Source of the DNA: CBFHWU01 sp965659665
GTDB taxonomy: Bacteria; Bacteroidota; Bacteroidia; Flavobacteriales; Flavobacteriaceae
DNA: 64,000 bases
Assembly: GCA_965659665.1 (NCBI GenBank)
Contig: CBFHWU010000015.1
Location: 124,001 to 188,000, forward strand
Direction of reading: 5' to 3'
Position numbers and translations under genes: made by a program. Below, piece after piece: positions 25,622-34,863 of this stretch. Below the pieces are notes generated by a model, which was not told where the DNA came from, ran no database searches, and was given only the letters and a program-made list of their open reading frames with translations. The first letter of the stretch is position 1. Each line of letters begins with the position of its first letter.

Positions 25622-26118
25622 TGAATCATTACGATATTCATACCCTGAGGCAACGCGCAGATGAAGCCAAACAGGAGACGTCCAAATTTTTAAAAAAACT
25701 AAAACAAAGACCTCCCAAAAACTTGGACCAGCAAATGGCAAAGCTTCACAAAGAAGTGTTTGACAAAACCGACTGTTTACAATGTGCTAATTGTTGTACC
25801 ACTACTGGACCTTTGTTTACTCGACAAGATATCAAACGAATTAGTAAAGCTTTTAAAATGAAAGAATCCAACTTTGAGGCGACATACCTTAAAGTCGATG
25901 AAGACCACGACTTGGTTTTACAATCAGTCCCTTGTACTTTTTTAGGCTATGACAACAGATGCTCTATTTACGATATACGCCCTAAGGCTTGTCGAGAATT
26001 TCCTCATACCAATAGAAAGAAAATTTATCAAATTAATGCTCTTACTGAAAAAAATGTGGCCATTTGTCCTGCTGCTTTTCAAATTGTTGTTAAAATGAAA
26101 AGTCAACTTAAAGTATGA
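25621..26118 (+). CDS. YkgJ-family cysteine-cluster protein
   Basis: A 165-residue cytoplasmic protein of the UPF0153/YkgJ family. Cys52, Cys55, Cys58 and Cys59 (DCLQCANCC) plus later cysteines in VPCTFLGYDNRCSIYDIRPKACREFP suggest a bound zinc or iron-sulphur cluster. The molecular function of the family is not established. A GTG three bases earlier is in frame, but the ATG overlapping the queE stop (TGATG) is the natural coupled start. Confidence 0.85.
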   Translation: MNHYDIHTLRQRADEAKQETSKFLKKLKQRPPKNLDQQMAKLHKEVFDKTDCLQCANCCTTTGPLFTRQDIKRISKAFKMKESNFEATYLKVDEDHDLVLQSVPCTFLGYDNRCSIYDIRPKACREFPHTNRKKIYQINALTEKNVAICPAAFQIVVKMKSQLKV

Positions 26119-26167
26119 ACAGTCAAAATCCAAAGTTGGTGTGAACGAATATGCTATATTTACCTCA

Positions 26168-27013
26168 ATGCAAATAGTAATAGATTATTTCGAAAACATT
26201 CCCTCACTTCATCGAGCAATGCTTATTATCAGTGGTATTTCACTGCTGTGGATCATTGAAGGGATTATTCCTCTAAAATTAAAGACTTATCATAAATGGA
26301 AACATGCTTTTCCCAACTTCTTTTTTATTCTCACTACTGTAGCTGTTAACGTTTCTCTTGCTTTTTTATTATTATTAAGTTCAGACTGGACTCAACGTAC
26401 GGGATTTGGAATTATTTCTATGTTGAATGATTTCCCATTATGGCTACATATACTAGTAGGAGTGATGTTTCTTGATTTAATAGGGGCTTATTTAGCCCAT
26501 TGGGTTGAACACAAAATAAAACCATTATGGATGATTCATGTAGTGCATCACAGTGATCATTTTGTAGATGCTACTACGGCTAATCGTCATCATCCACTTG
26601 AAAGTATTGTGCGCTTTGTTTTCACTTTATTAGGGGTTTTGGTAGTAGGTGCACCAATAGGAATTGTTATGCTTTATCAGAGTTTATCTGTCATTTTTTC
26701 ACAATTTAATCACGCCAATATTCGTTTGCCCAAAAAAGTTGATCAGCTTTTAAGTTGGGTAATTGTTTCTCCCAATATGCACAAAGTACACCATCATTAT
26801 TTGTTGCCTTTTACTGATACAAATTATGGTAATATTTTTGCTATTTGGGATCGAATCTTTACAACTTATGCTTATTTGGCTCCCGAAAAAATAATTTATG
26901 GGCTAGATACCTTCCCCGACGTACAAGAAAATCATAGCATTACAGGCATGCTCAAACAACCTTTTCAGCGATACCGCAAACCTACTACGGATAAAGTAGG
27001 TAATTCTTCCTAA
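26168..27013 (+). CDS. Sterol desaturase / fatty-acid hydroxylase family membrane protein
   Basis: A 281-residue inner-membrane protein with four or five hydrophobic segments and the di-iron histidine clusters of this superfamily: HWVEH, HVVHHSDH, NRHHPLES and HKVHHHY. Such enzymes hydroxylate or desaturate lipids; the substrate is unknown here. The frame is open to an ATG at 26141, but the ATG at 26168 begins a family-like N-terminus and follows a near-consensus -7 element. The coding end overlaps the convergent namZ-like gene by 29 bases. Confidence 0.88.
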   Translation: MQIVIDYFENIPSLHRAMLIISGISLLWIIEGIIPLKLKTYHKWKHAFPNFFFILTTVAVNVSLAFLLLLSSDWTQRTGFGIISMLNDFPLWLHILVGVMFLDLIGAYLAHWVEHKIKPLWMIHVVHHSDHFVDATTANRHHPLESIVRFVFTLLGVLVVGAPIGIVMLYQSLSVIFSQFNHANIRLPKKVDQLLSWVIVSPNMHKVHHHYLLPFTDTNYGNIFAIWDRIFTTYAYLAPEKIIYGLDTFPDVQENHSITGMLKQPFQRYRKPTTDKVGNSS

Positions 27014-28169
27014 TCTGTTTAAAGGTTATCAGATCAGCTTTCCAACTATTTTTTATTTCTTTTTCGTTTAATCCGAGCTCAATTTGTTGTTGTAGTTTTT
27101 TTGTTCCTGAGTGGAGGGTGAAGGAGTGGTCTTTAAAGAATAGTGATTTGTTTTTTGTATTAGAATAAGCCTCTAATATCCATTTAATTTTGACTTCGTT
27201 TAATTTGGGGTAATGTTGTAATTGTACGCCGAAACAACGTTTATTTTTTTCTTTTGGATTTGAAGCTCCCAATTGAGGAATTGGGACATAGCGATAGGGA
27301 TAGGCTAAGGAATCTAAAAATGAAGCACCGTATTGTTGAAATTGTAGATCTGTACCTCTTCCAGCATTCACATTTGTTCCTTCAAAAAGTCCTAAACTAG
27401 GATACAAATTCACTGCTTTAGTATTTGGTAAATTTGGAGAAGGTCGAATAGCTAAATCCACAGGAGTATTATGGGTATAGTTTTTTAATGGAATGACGGT
27501 TAAGTCCACTTGAATTCCCTTGTCTAACCATCCTTCACCATTAACCATTAGGGCATATTCCCCAATCGTCATACCATACACTAAAGGGATCGGATTCATG
27601 CCTAAAAAACTTTTATGTTCAAGCTCCAAAACAGGTCCGTCAACATAATGCCCATTAGGATTTGGTCGATCTAATACAATTAAAGGAATTTTATTTTCTG
27701 CACAGGCCTCCATCACCAATTGGAGTGTTGAAATATAGGTGTAAAAACGAACTCCAACGTCCTGAATATCATACACCATCACTTCTATTCCTTTAAGTTG
27801 CTGTGCAGAAGGTTTTCGATTCTTGTGGTACAATGATATAATAGGAATATTTGTTTTGGCATCAACATCATCTGATATTTTTTGTCCAGCATCTGCTTTA
27901 CCTCTAAACCCATGTTCGGGCGAAAAAACCTTTTTTATTTCAATGTCGTTGATCAGAGAGTCCACGATATGGGTATAAGTATTTTTGGTTTTAAATATTA
28001 CGGAGGTATGGTTGGCAACAAGCCCCACTTTTTTTCCTTGAAGAAGAGATAAATAGAGTTCGGGTCTGTTTGCTCCTACAATGATGGTGCTTTGTCCTGA
28101 ATTTTGTTTTTGAGCATTACAACTCAAGGTAAGGAACAAAAAGAAAAAAAAAAGGGTATTTTTGACCAT
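26985..28169 (-). CDS. NamZ-like exo-beta-N-acetylmuramidase (DUF1343), lipoprotein
   Basis: A 394-residue protein with an N-terminal signal MVKNTLFFFFLFLTLSCNAQ whose LTLSC lipobox predicts a lipoprotein. The DUF1343 motifs are VGLVANHTSV, FSPEHGFRGKADAGQ, IPIISLYHKNRKPS, VMVYDIQDVGVRFYTYI and LDRPNPNGHYVDGP. The characterised member NamZ releases N-acetylmuramic acid from the ends of peptidoglycan fragments, so muropeptide recycling is likely. The frame is open to 28217, but the ATG at 28169 is the one that gives a proper signal peptide. Confidence 0.85.
   Translation of the reverse strand: MVKNTLFFFFLFLTLSCNAQKQNSGQSTIIVGANRPELYLSLLQGKKVGLVANHTSVIFKTKNTYTHIVDSLINDIEIKKVFSPEHGFRGKADAGQKISDDVDAKTNIPIISLYHKNRKPSAQQLKGIEVMVYDIQDVGVRFYTYISTLQLVMEACAENKIPLIVLDRPNPNGHYVDGPVLELEHKSFLGMNPIPLVYGMTIGEYALMVNGEGWLDKGIQVDLTVIPLKNYTHNTPVDLAIRPSPNLPNTKAVNLYPSLGLFEGTNVNAGRGTDLQFQQYGASFLDSLAYPYRYVPIPQLGASNPKEKNKRCFGVQLQHYPKLNEVKIKWILEAYSNTKNKSLFFKDHSFTLHSGTKKLQQQIELGLNEKEIKNSWKADLITFKQIRKNYLLYP
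28157..28164 (+). promoter_or_regulatory. -7 element of the LolE/FtsX-like gene, inside the NamZ-like gene
   Basis: TATTTTTG is an exact TAnnTTTG match on the plus strand, lying in the signal-peptide coding end of the divergent NamZ-like gene and 18 bases before the TTG start chosen for the permease. No -33 TTG is visible. It argues against the earlier possible TTG start at 28162, which falls inside the element. Confidence 0.5.
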
Positions 28170-28182
28170 ATCTTTTATTACG

Positions 28183-29403
28183 TTGAAAACATCAATCTTT
28201 ATTGCCCGACGCATCATTGCCGAAAAGTCCTATAAAAATAGTGTTTCGTCCCCAATAATTAAAATAGGAATAGCTGCCATTACGATAGGCATCACGTCAA
28301 TGCTTATAGCTATTGGTACTGGTAGAGGATTACAAGAAGAAATTAAAGCAAAAATATCATCATTCAACGGACATATTTCTATAGCAAACTTTGACAATAA
28401 CAACTCTTCGGACTCTGTACAACCAATCTCTATCACTGATATAAATTTAGAACAGTTTGGTGGAATTGAATATGTAAATAATGTAGCTTATCTAACTGGG
28501 GTAATCAAAACAAAAACCTCTTTTCAGGGTGTGGTATTAAAAGGAATTCAAAAAAATTATCAATGGGGAAATTTTCCCGAATATATTACTAAAGGAGAGC
28601 TTCCTGAGTTTGATGACAAAACAAGTCGAGAAGTTCTAATGTCTGAGCAAATTGCTCAAAAATTTAATCTTCAAGTTGGAGACCGATTTCAACTGTATTT
28701 TTTAAGTACTGGGCCTATTCCTACACGTCGTGTGTTAAAAATTGCTGGTTTGTATAGTACAGGTTTTCCTGATTTTGATGAAACTTATGTCATTGGTGAT
28801 TTGCGTCACATACAAAAACTTAATAAATGGCAGCCTGATGAGATTGGAAATGTTGAAATTGTACTTCAAAATTTTGATGAAATTGACTCTAAGACTGAAG
28901 AACTCTATCAAAATACTTCTGCTACCTTAGATGTGGTAAATATTAAAGAACAATTTGGAGATATTTTCAGCTGGATTTCTTTATTCGATCTTAATATTGC
29001 CATTATTATCATCATTATGATTATTGTAGGAGGGATTAATATGATTACTGCATTATTAGTACTTATCTTAGAGCGAACGCATATGATTGGAGTACTCAGA
29101 GTGTTGGGTTCCTCTAAAAAAAGTATTCAATCTATTTTTATAATTCAAGCCTCATATCTTATTGGCATGGGACTTTTTTGGGGAAATTTCATCGGGTTAG
29201 GATTACTTTTTTTTCAACAAAAAACAAACATAATAACTCTTGATCCAGCCACTTACTATGTTACTGCAGTCCCTGTAAACATCAGTTTTTTTCATATTAT
29301 AGGACTAAACGGAGGCACATTGATAGCTTGTTTATTAATGCTCATCATTCCTTCTTTTATTATATCAAAAATACCACCTGTTCAAGTCCTTCGATTGGAT
29401 TAA
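28183..29403 (+). CDS. LolC/LolE-type ABC transporter permease (FtsX-like), non-ATG start
   Basis: A protein of about 406 residues with one N-terminal membrane helix (IGIAAITIGITSMLIAIGTGRGLQ), a large periplasmic MacB-like core, and three C-terminal helices, the layout of lipoprotein-releasing permeases. GILRVLG-type coupling helix is visible as RTHMIGVLRVLGSSKKSIQ. There is no ATG near the family N-terminus: TTG at 28183 (MKTSIFIARRI) is my choice, 28162 the alternative. Its ATPase partner is not in the window. The start lies 13 bases from that of the divergent NamZ-like gene. Confidence 0.82.
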   Translation: MKTSIFIARRIIAEKSYKNSVSSPIIKIGIAAITIGITSMLIAIGTGRGLQEEIKAKISSFNGHISIANFDNNNSSDSVQPISITDINLEQFGGIEYVNNVAYLTGVIKTKTSFQGVVLKGIQKNYQWGNFPEYITKGELPEFDDKTSREVLMSEQIAQKFNLQVGDRFQLYFLSTGPIPTRRVLKIAGLYSTGFPDFDETYVIGDLRHIQKLNKWQPDEIGNVEIVLQNFDEIDSKTEELYQNTSATLDVVNIKEQFGDIFSWISLFDLNIAIIIIIMIIVGGINMITALLVLILERTHMIGVLRVLGSSKKSIQSIFIIQASYLIGMGLFWGNFIGLGLLFFQQKTNIITLDPATYYVTAVPVNISFFHIIGLNGGTLIACLLMLIIPSFIISKIPPVQVLRLD

Positions 29404-29426
29404 CATGACAAATATTTTTAAAACAT

Positions 29427-29459
29427 TTGTTTAAATAACTAATGATAAATGTACATTTG
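29427..29459 (+). promoter_or_regulatory. Promoter of the cysteine-synthase-like gene
   Basis: TTG (29427-29429), a 22-base spacer and TACATTTG (29452-29459) match the flavobacterial consensus fully. Only five bases separate the element from the ATG at 29465, so the message would be leaderless or nearly so. The -7 element lies inside a palindrome listed separately. Confidence 0.7.
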
Positions 29460-29464
29460 TACAT
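29449..29464. promoter_or_regulatory. Operator-like palindrome over the -7 element
   Basis: ATGTACATTTGTACAT has perfect seven-base arms (ATGTACA / TGTACAT) around TT. It covers the whole -7 element and ends exactly one base before the start codon, the expected place for a repressor to block initiation. The cognate regulator is not known and none is encoded beside it. Confidence 0.55.
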
Positions 29465-30442
29465 ATGAAATATGTAGATAATATTCTCCAGACCGTTGGA
29501 AATACTCCTCTGATAAAGCTCAATCGAATCACACAAGAAACGAAGGCTTTAGTTCTTGCAAAAGTTGAATATTTTAATCCAGGTAGTTCAGTTAAAGATC
29601 GCATGGCGATCAAAATGGTGGAAGATGCAGAGGCAGATGGGAGATTAAAACCAGGAGGAACTATAGTGGAGGGAACTTCCGGAAATACAGGGATGGGACT
29701 TGCCTTGGCTGCCATAGTGAAGGGCTATTCATTAATTTGTGTTTCTACAGATAAACAGTCGAGAGAAAAATTTGATATTTTAAGAGCAGTAGGGGCAGAG
29801 GTCATAGTTTGTCCCACAGATGTTGCCCCTGAGGACCCAAGATCCTATTATTCAACGTCAAAACGTATCGCTGAGGAAATGCCAAATGCTTGGTATGTTA
29901 ATCAATATGATAACCCTTCTAACGCTATTGCTCATTATGAACAAACTGGCCCAGAAATATGGGATCAAACGGATGGTAAAATTTCACATTTTGTGGTAGG
30001 TGTAGGAACTGGAGGAACTATTTCAGGAGTAGCAAAATTTTTAAAAGAGAAAAATCCAGATATCAAAATATGGGGAATCGATACTTATGGCTCTGTTTTT
30101 AAAAAATATCACGAAACAGGAATTTTTGATGAAAAAGAAATTTATCCTTATATCACGGAGGGAATAGGAGAGGATATACTTCCAAAGAATGTAGATTTTG
30201 AATTGATTGATGCGTTCGAAAAAGTTACGGATAAAGATGCCGCAATTTATACTCGAAAATTAGCCAGAGAAGAAGGTATTTTTGCAGGAAATTCGTGTGG
30301 AGCAGCTGTATGTGGTTTACTTCAATTAAAACATCATTTCTCAGCCGATGATGTTGTTGTTGTTTTGCTTCATGATTCGGGAAGTCGTTATGTAGGAAAA
30401 ATGTATAATGATGATTGGATGCGTGAAAAAGGATTTTTGTAA
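29465..30442 (+). CDS. PLP-dependent cysteine synthase / cystathionine beta-synthase-like enzyme
   Basis: A 325-residue fold-type II PLP enzyme. Motifs are TVGNTPLIKLNRI, the PLP lysine in GSSVKDRMAIKM (about residue 43), EGTSGNTGMGLALAA, the phosphate-binding GVGTGGTISGVAKFLKEK, and LLHDSGSRYVGKMYNDDWM near the C-terminus. The last motif resembles cystathionine beta-synthase catalytic cores more than CysK, but no regulatory CBS domains follow. It makes cysteine or cystathionine from serine-type substrates. It has its own promoter and a palindromic operator. Confidence 0.9.
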   Translation: MKYVDNILQTVGNTPLIKLNRITQETKALVLAKVEYFNPGSSVKDRMAIKMVEDAEADGRLKPGGTIVEGTSGNTGMGLALAAIVKGYSLICVSTDKQSREKFDILRAVGAEVIVCPTDVAPEDPRSYYSTSKRIAEEMPNAWYVNQYDNPSNAIAHYEQTGPEIWDQTDGKISHFVVGVGTGGTISGVAKFLKEKNPDIKIWGIDTYGSVFKKYHETGIFDEKEIYPYITEGIGEDILPKNVDFELIDAFEKVTDKDAAIYTRKLAREEGIFAGNSCGAAVCGLLQLKHHFSADDVVVVLLHDSGSRYVGKMYNDDWMREKGFL

Positions 30443-30451
30443 AAATATCAT

Positions 30452-31780
30452 TTAATTAAACACTCCTTCAGGAAAAACTACAATACTTTCGTGCCCCTCT
30501 GCTCCTACTGAAGCTACTCCAAAAAAGAAGTTGTCAATCACTATTCCATCAAGCACAAACTCATTGATATCTCCTACATATCTAAAATGATCCCAAGTCG
30601 GAGAGGTGGTGTCTCTCCAATAAATTTTATATCCTACAGCTCCTTCAACTTTCTCCCATTTAAGTTTTGCTGAAGGTTCAACAATCCCACCAATTAACAC
30701 GTTTTTTGGGGCAGGAGGAGCAATAGCCAATTGAGCTAAAGAAATAGCGTTTACTGCAATCAGTTTTTTTGTGTATTCAAAATTAACCCCCTCTAAAACA
30801 TCCCCGTAGTTAATTCCATTTTCTAAGCGTAAATCTTGATGTTGTCGGTGGTAGTTTTCGTGTGCTTCCATTATCCGTATCCCTGCATAGCCAACATCAT
30901 TAAAGGGGATATGATGTCCACCACGACCAAAACGGTCTAATCGATAAATTAGTTTTGGATTCATTTCGGGCATATAGCGAAGTGTTTGTTTGTGTATGTA
31001 TCTTGCTAACTGTCGAGAAATACCATCTACTTCCCCTCCATAATAACGACGTCGAAATCGTTGTTCATCGGTTTCTGTTGGAGGGGTTGGTTCCGAAAAA
31101 ATACGGAAGGTGCGATTATCAATAACGCCATCAACTCCCTCAATATTTCCAATCATATCGTTGTTGAGAACTCCAATCACTTCCCAACCATTTTCTTGAG
31201 CATATTGAGCGAATCCTTTTCCACCTTGAAGGCCTTGTTCTTCACCAGATAATCCTAGATATACAATACTACTCTCAAAAGAGTATGCACTTAGTACCCG
31301 AGCAGCTTCAAGCGCTCCTGCCATTCCAGTCGCATTGTCATTGGCTCCTGGCGAGTCGAAGGTATAATTGTTGACATCACTTACTCTACTATCAATATCA
31401 CCACTCATGATGATGTATCGATTTGGATATCGGGTCCCTCTTTGAATAGCGACTACATTGTTTACCCAAACATCACGAATGATGCGACGCTGATCAGCCT
31501 TGAAATAATTTTTTTGTACAAAAACCTCCAGACAGTTGTTACAATTTGTACTTATGCGTTTAAATTCTTTCTCAATCCAACGTCTAGCAGCTCCAATTCC
31601 ACGTGTGTTTGAGAGCGTATCACTAAATGTATGTCGTGTACCAAAATTTGCTAAGATTTCAACATCTTTAGCTACTCTCTCGGAATTTATATTTTCAATA
31701 ATATCGTACATACGCGTGTCTATTTGCGCATAAATCATAAGCTGAAATAGAAAAAATAGGGGAATTAATTTTTTGTTCAT
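30452..31780 (-). CDS. Secreted M28-family zinc aminopeptidase with C-terminal FnIII-like domain
   Basis: A 442-residue exported protein: signal peptide MNKKLIPLFFLFQLMIYAQ, then an M28 peptidase domain with metal ligands in GDIDSR, SPGANDNATGMAGALEAARVL, LSGEEQGLQGG and VLNNDMIGN, and a His in GGHHIPFNDVGYAGIR. A short fibronectin-III-like stretch (PSAKLKWEKVEGAVGYKIYWRD) ends it. The upstream in-frame start at 31819 would precede the signal, so the ATG at 31780 is used. It probably degrades peptides in the periplasm or outside the cell. Confidence 0.9.
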   Translation of the reverse strand: MNKKLIPLFFLFQLMIYAQIDTRMYDIIENINSERVAKDVEILANFGTRHTFSDTLSNTRGIGAARRWIEKEFKRISTNCNNCLEVFVQKNYFKADQRRIIRDVWVNNVVAIQRGTRYPNRYIIMSGDIDSRVSDVNNYTFDSPGANDNATGMAGALEAARVLSAYSFESSIVYLGLSGEEQGLQGGKGFAQYAQENGWEVIGVLNNDMIGNIEGVDGVIDNRTFRIFSEPTPPTETDEQRFRRRYYGGEVDGISRQLARYIHKQTLRYMPEMNPKLIYRLDRFGRGGHHIPFNDVGYAGIRIMEAHENYHRQHQDLRLENGINYGDVLEGVNFEYTKKLIAVNAISLAQLAIAPPAPKNVLIGGIVEPSAKLKWEKVEGAVGYKIYWRDTTSPTWDHFRYVGDINEFVLDGIVIDNFFFGVASVGAEGHESIVVFPEGVFN

Positions 31781-31802
31781 GATAAATAATTTGAATATAA
31801 AA

Positions 31803-31842
31803 TTAAAAAAAAATCCCACTTGTTGAAATCAGCAAGTGGGAT
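31803..31842 (-). terminator. Terminator of the fatty-acid degradation operon
   Basis: A 13-base-pair stem with one G-U pair joins 31813-31825 (ATCCCACTTGTTG) and 31830-31842 around a four-base loop. On the minus strand it is followed by a run of eight T (31812-31805). It lies 24 bases after the acyl-CoA dehydrogenase stop and before the M28 peptidase start. Confidence 0.88.
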
Positions 31843-31865
31843 AATGATTAATGATTAATTTTTTG

Positions 31866-33668
31866 CTAAAAGCAATACGTATTATTGTTTGCAATTTTAT
31901 CTGCAACTACATTACGTAGAGCAACGACATTTGGAAAATTTGTGTATTTGGTAAAACGCTTAAGTCCCATAAGTAACATTTTTTGTTCGTCACCATTTGA
32001 AGAGGATACGATAGCTTCTTTCCCTTTTGAGATGATATTTTCAACAGCATTAAAAATGAATAATTGAGTCATTGCAATTTGTCCTTCCTGAGAAGATTCT
32101 CCAAAACGATCGATATTTTTTAGTGTTCTTAATAAAGCTGACTCAGCTAAATAAATGTCGATTAATATATCAGCAACAGCCAATAATAACTGTTGATGTT
32201 GTTCTAATTCAGCACCATATTTTTTTACTCCAGCACCAGCAATCATTAAAAAAACTTTTTTTAGATTTTTAACAATCTCTTTTTCTTGACTTAAAGTTTT
32301 GGAATAATCAGGGATATCAAATGAGGGAATACCCATAAGCTCATCAGCCACACTAGTGGCAGGTCCAATGAGGTCGAGTTGACCTTTCATCGCTTTTTTT
32401 ATGAGCATACCCACTGATAACATTCGATTGATTTCATTAGTTCCTTCATAAATACGGCTGATACGTGCATCACGCCAAGCGGCTTCCATTGGGGTTTCGG
32501 CTGAAAAGCCCATCCCCCCTAAAATTTGAATTCCTTCATCGGAACAATCTTGTATATGTTCGGATACTGCTACTTTTAGGATGGAACATTCGATTACATA
32601 CTCTTCAACCCCTTTTAATTTGGCTTCTTGATGCCCATTTCCAGAAGCACTGCGAATAGCTATTCGATCTTCGATATCTTTTGAAGCGCGATAACAAGCT
32701 GATTCTCCTGCATAAAGGTTAGTGGCCATTTCAGCTATTTTTTGTTTAATAGCACCAAATCTAATTATAGGGGTTTTGAATTGAATTCGCTCATTTGCAA
32801 ATTTAACAGCTTCATTGATAACTCTACGTTGGGCATCTAAGCATGCGGCCGCTAGTTTTATACGTCCTATATTGAGTGCATTCATGGCTATTTTAAAGCC
32901 ATTTTGTCGTTCAGAAAGCATATACTCAACAGGGACAACAGTTTCATTAAAAAACACTTGGCGGGTTGATGAGGCATGAATTCCTAATTTATGTTCTTCT
33001 TCACCCATACTGATACCATTGTTTGGATCGTTTGGAACAATAAATCCAGTAATGTTCTTATCCTCCTCTATTCGAGCAAAAACTATTAATAAGTCCGCAT
33101 AGCCTGCGTTGGAGATCCACATTTTTTGACCAGTAATTTTATAATGAGTTTGGTCTTCGGACAGTACGGCTTTGGTCTTCCCACTATTAGCATCTGAACC
33201 TGCACTAGGTTCGGTCAAACAATAGCTTCCAATCCATTCTCCACTCGCTAGTTTTGGAACGAATTTTTTCTTTTGTTCCTCATTTCCGTACAATACGATA
33301 GGCATCGTTCCTATTCCGGTATGAGCGCCGAAAGCTGTTGATAGTGATCCTGAAGCACCTGAAACATATTCGCAGACTAGCATACTCGAGACAAAAGGCA
33401 TTCCCATCCCCCCATATTCCTCTGGGACACTAGCCCCTAAAAAGCCGAGTTCACCTGCTTTTTTCATGATCTCTAAAGTGAAATCATAGTCTTTTTTTTC
33501 GAATCTCATTTTTTGAGGCCAAACCTCACGCTCAATGAATTCGTGAATGGCTTCTTTCATCATAATTTGTTCTTCTGAGAAGTCTTCAGGTGTAAATACA
33601 GAGTGAGCAGGTGTTTCTTCCAAAATAAATGCTCCACCTCGTGTTAATTTTTTTTTTAATGTTTCCAT
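31866..33668 (-). CDS. Acyl-CoA dehydrogenase (about 600 residues)
   Basis: A 600-residue FAD enzyme for the first oxidation of beta-oxidation. The N-terminal domain carries GELGFLGASVPEEYGGMGMP, the middle domain CLTEPSAGSDANS and KMWISNAGYADL, and the C-terminal domain GGMGFSAETPMEAAWRDARISRIYEGTNEINRM, whose Glu in YEGTNE is the usual catalytic base. About 150 extra C-terminal residues follow, as in the longer bacterial type. The frame is open to 33728, but the ATG at 33668 lies after the thiolase stop and begins the family N-terminus. It is the last gene of the marR-headed operon. Confidence 0.93.
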   Translation of the reverse strand: METLKKKLTRGGAFILEETPAHSVFTPEDFSEEQIMMKEAIHEFIEREVWPQKMRFEKKDYDFTLEIMKKAGELGFLGASVPEEYGGMGMPFVSSMLVCEYVSGASGSLSTAFGAHTGIGTMPIVLYGNEEQKKKFVPKLASGEWIGSYCLTEPSAGSDANSGKTKAVLSEDQTHYKITGQKMWISNAGYADLLIVFARIEEDKNITGFIVPNDPNNGISMGEEEHKLGIHASSTRQVFFNETVVPVEYMLSERQNGFKIAMNALNIGRIKLAAACLDAQRRVINEAVKFANERIQFKTPIIRFGAIKQKIAEMATNLYAGESACYRASKDIEDRIAIRSASGNGHQEAKLKGVEEYVIECSILKVAVSEHIQDCSDEGIQILGGMGFSAETPMEAAWRDARISRIYEGTNEINRMLSVGMLIKKAMKGQLDLIGPATSVADELMGIPSFDIPDYSKTLSQEKEIVKNLKKVFLMIAGAGVKKYGAELEQHQQLLLAVADILIDIYLAESALLRTLKNIDRFGESSQEGQIAMTQLFIFNAVENIISKGKEAIVSSSNGDEQKMLLMGLKRFTKYTNFPNVVALRNVVADKIANNNTYCF

Positions 33669-33679
33669 AAGTTTTTGGT

Positions 33680-34861
33680 TTAAATAATTTCGTAGATGCC
33701 TGCAGCTCCTTGACCTGTCCCCACACACATAGTGACCATGCCATATTTCAGTTTTCTTTTTTTCATTTCATCAAACAGTTGCACTGAAAGCTTTGCTCCT
33801 GTACAGCCTAAGGGGTGTCCCAAAGCAATGGCTCCTCCATTTACATTAACGATTTTGGGATTAATATCTAGCTCCCTCAATACTGCTAATGATTGGGATG
33901 CAAAAGCTTCGTTGAGTTCTATCATATCCATCTGATTCAGAGACATTCCCGCTTGTTTGAGTGCCTTTGGAATGGCTTTAATTGGGCCAATCCCCATAAT
34001 TCGTGGTGGTACCCCAGCAGTTGCATAATTCACAAGACGGGCTATTGGAGATAACTTATGTTCTTTAATCATATCCTCACTCATGATTAAAGCCACAGCA
34101 GCTCCGTCGCTCATTTGTGAAGAATTACCAGCGGTAACACTACCTCCCATCGCAAAGACAGGATTAAGCTTTTTTAAAGCGTTTATACTTGTTGATGCTC
34201 GAGGGCCTTCATCTGTAGTTACGGTATAGTATTTGGTTTCTCTTTTGTCAGAGCCGTTTAAAAAGACTTCTTCAACACGAATAGGAACAATTTGATCTTT
34301 AAAAGAGTGATCAGCTTGTGCTTTCAATGCTTTTTGGTGAGATTGGTAGGCAAATGCATCTTGATCTTCTCTGGAGATTTTATATTGATGAGCAACTGCT
34401 TCAGCTGTGAGCCCCATATTCCAATAATAATCCTCTTTTCCTTCTTTGGCCAATTGATAGTCGGGTACAGGTTTGTAACCTCCCATTGGAATATAGCTCA
34501 TGCTTTCTACTCCACCAGCAATGATGCAATCGGACATTCCGGCTTGTATTTTGGCGGTAGCCATGGCTATGGTTTCTAAGCCAGAGGCACAATATCGATT
34601 TACAGTTACTCCAGGAACTTCTTCCGTATTCAATCCCATCAGCGAAATCAAACGAGCCATGTTCAGTCCCTGTTCGGCTTCTGGCATGGCATTTCCAATA
34701 ATGACATCATCTATGCGTGTTTTGTCAAATTCTGGTAAACTATCCATCATAAAGGAGATAGTTTCGGCGGCTAGCTCGTCAGGTCTTTTAAAACGAAATA
34801 AACCTCGCGGTGCTTTTCCTACTGCTGTTCGGTATGCTTTTACAATGTATGCCGTTTTCAT
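33680..34861 (-). CDS. fadA: Acetyl-CoA acyltransferase (3-ketoacyl-CoA thiolase)
   Basis: A 393-residue thiolase. Nucleophile Cys91 lies in NRYCASGLETIAMA, GGSVTAGNSSQMSDGAAV is the middle motif, and His and Cys of the second half appear in GGAIALGHPLGCTGA and MCVGTGQGAAGI. It cleaves 3-ketoacyl-CoA with CoA, the last step of a beta-oxidation turn. It starts two bases after the bifunctional enzyme's stop, so the two subunits of a trifunctional complex are probably made together. Confidence 0.95.
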   Translation of the reverse strand: MKTAYIVKAYRTAVGKAPRGLFRFKRPDELAAETISFMMDSLPEFDKTRIDDVIIGNAMPEAEQGLNMARLISLMGLNTEEVPGVTVNRYCASGLETIAMATAKIQAGMSDCIIAGGVESMSYIPMGGYKPVPDYQLAKEGKEDYYWNMGLTAEAVAHQYKISREDQDAFAYQSHQKALKAQADHSFKDQIVPIRVEEVFLNGSDKRETKYYTVTTDEGPRASTSINALKKLNPVFAMGGSVTAGNSSQMSDGAAVALIMSEDMIKEHKLSPIARLVNYATAGVPPRIMGIGPIKAIPKALKQAGMSLNQMDMIELNEAFASQSLAVLRELDINPKIVNVNGGAIALGHPLGCTGAKLSVQLFDEMKKRKLKYGMVTMCVGTGQGAAGIYEII

Positions 34862-34863
34862 AA

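Noticed and set aside
28162..29403. The LolE/FtsX-like gene as a pseudogene for lack of an ATG
   Set aside because: The frame is intact over 406 codons with all expected membrane segments, and TTG is a usable start.
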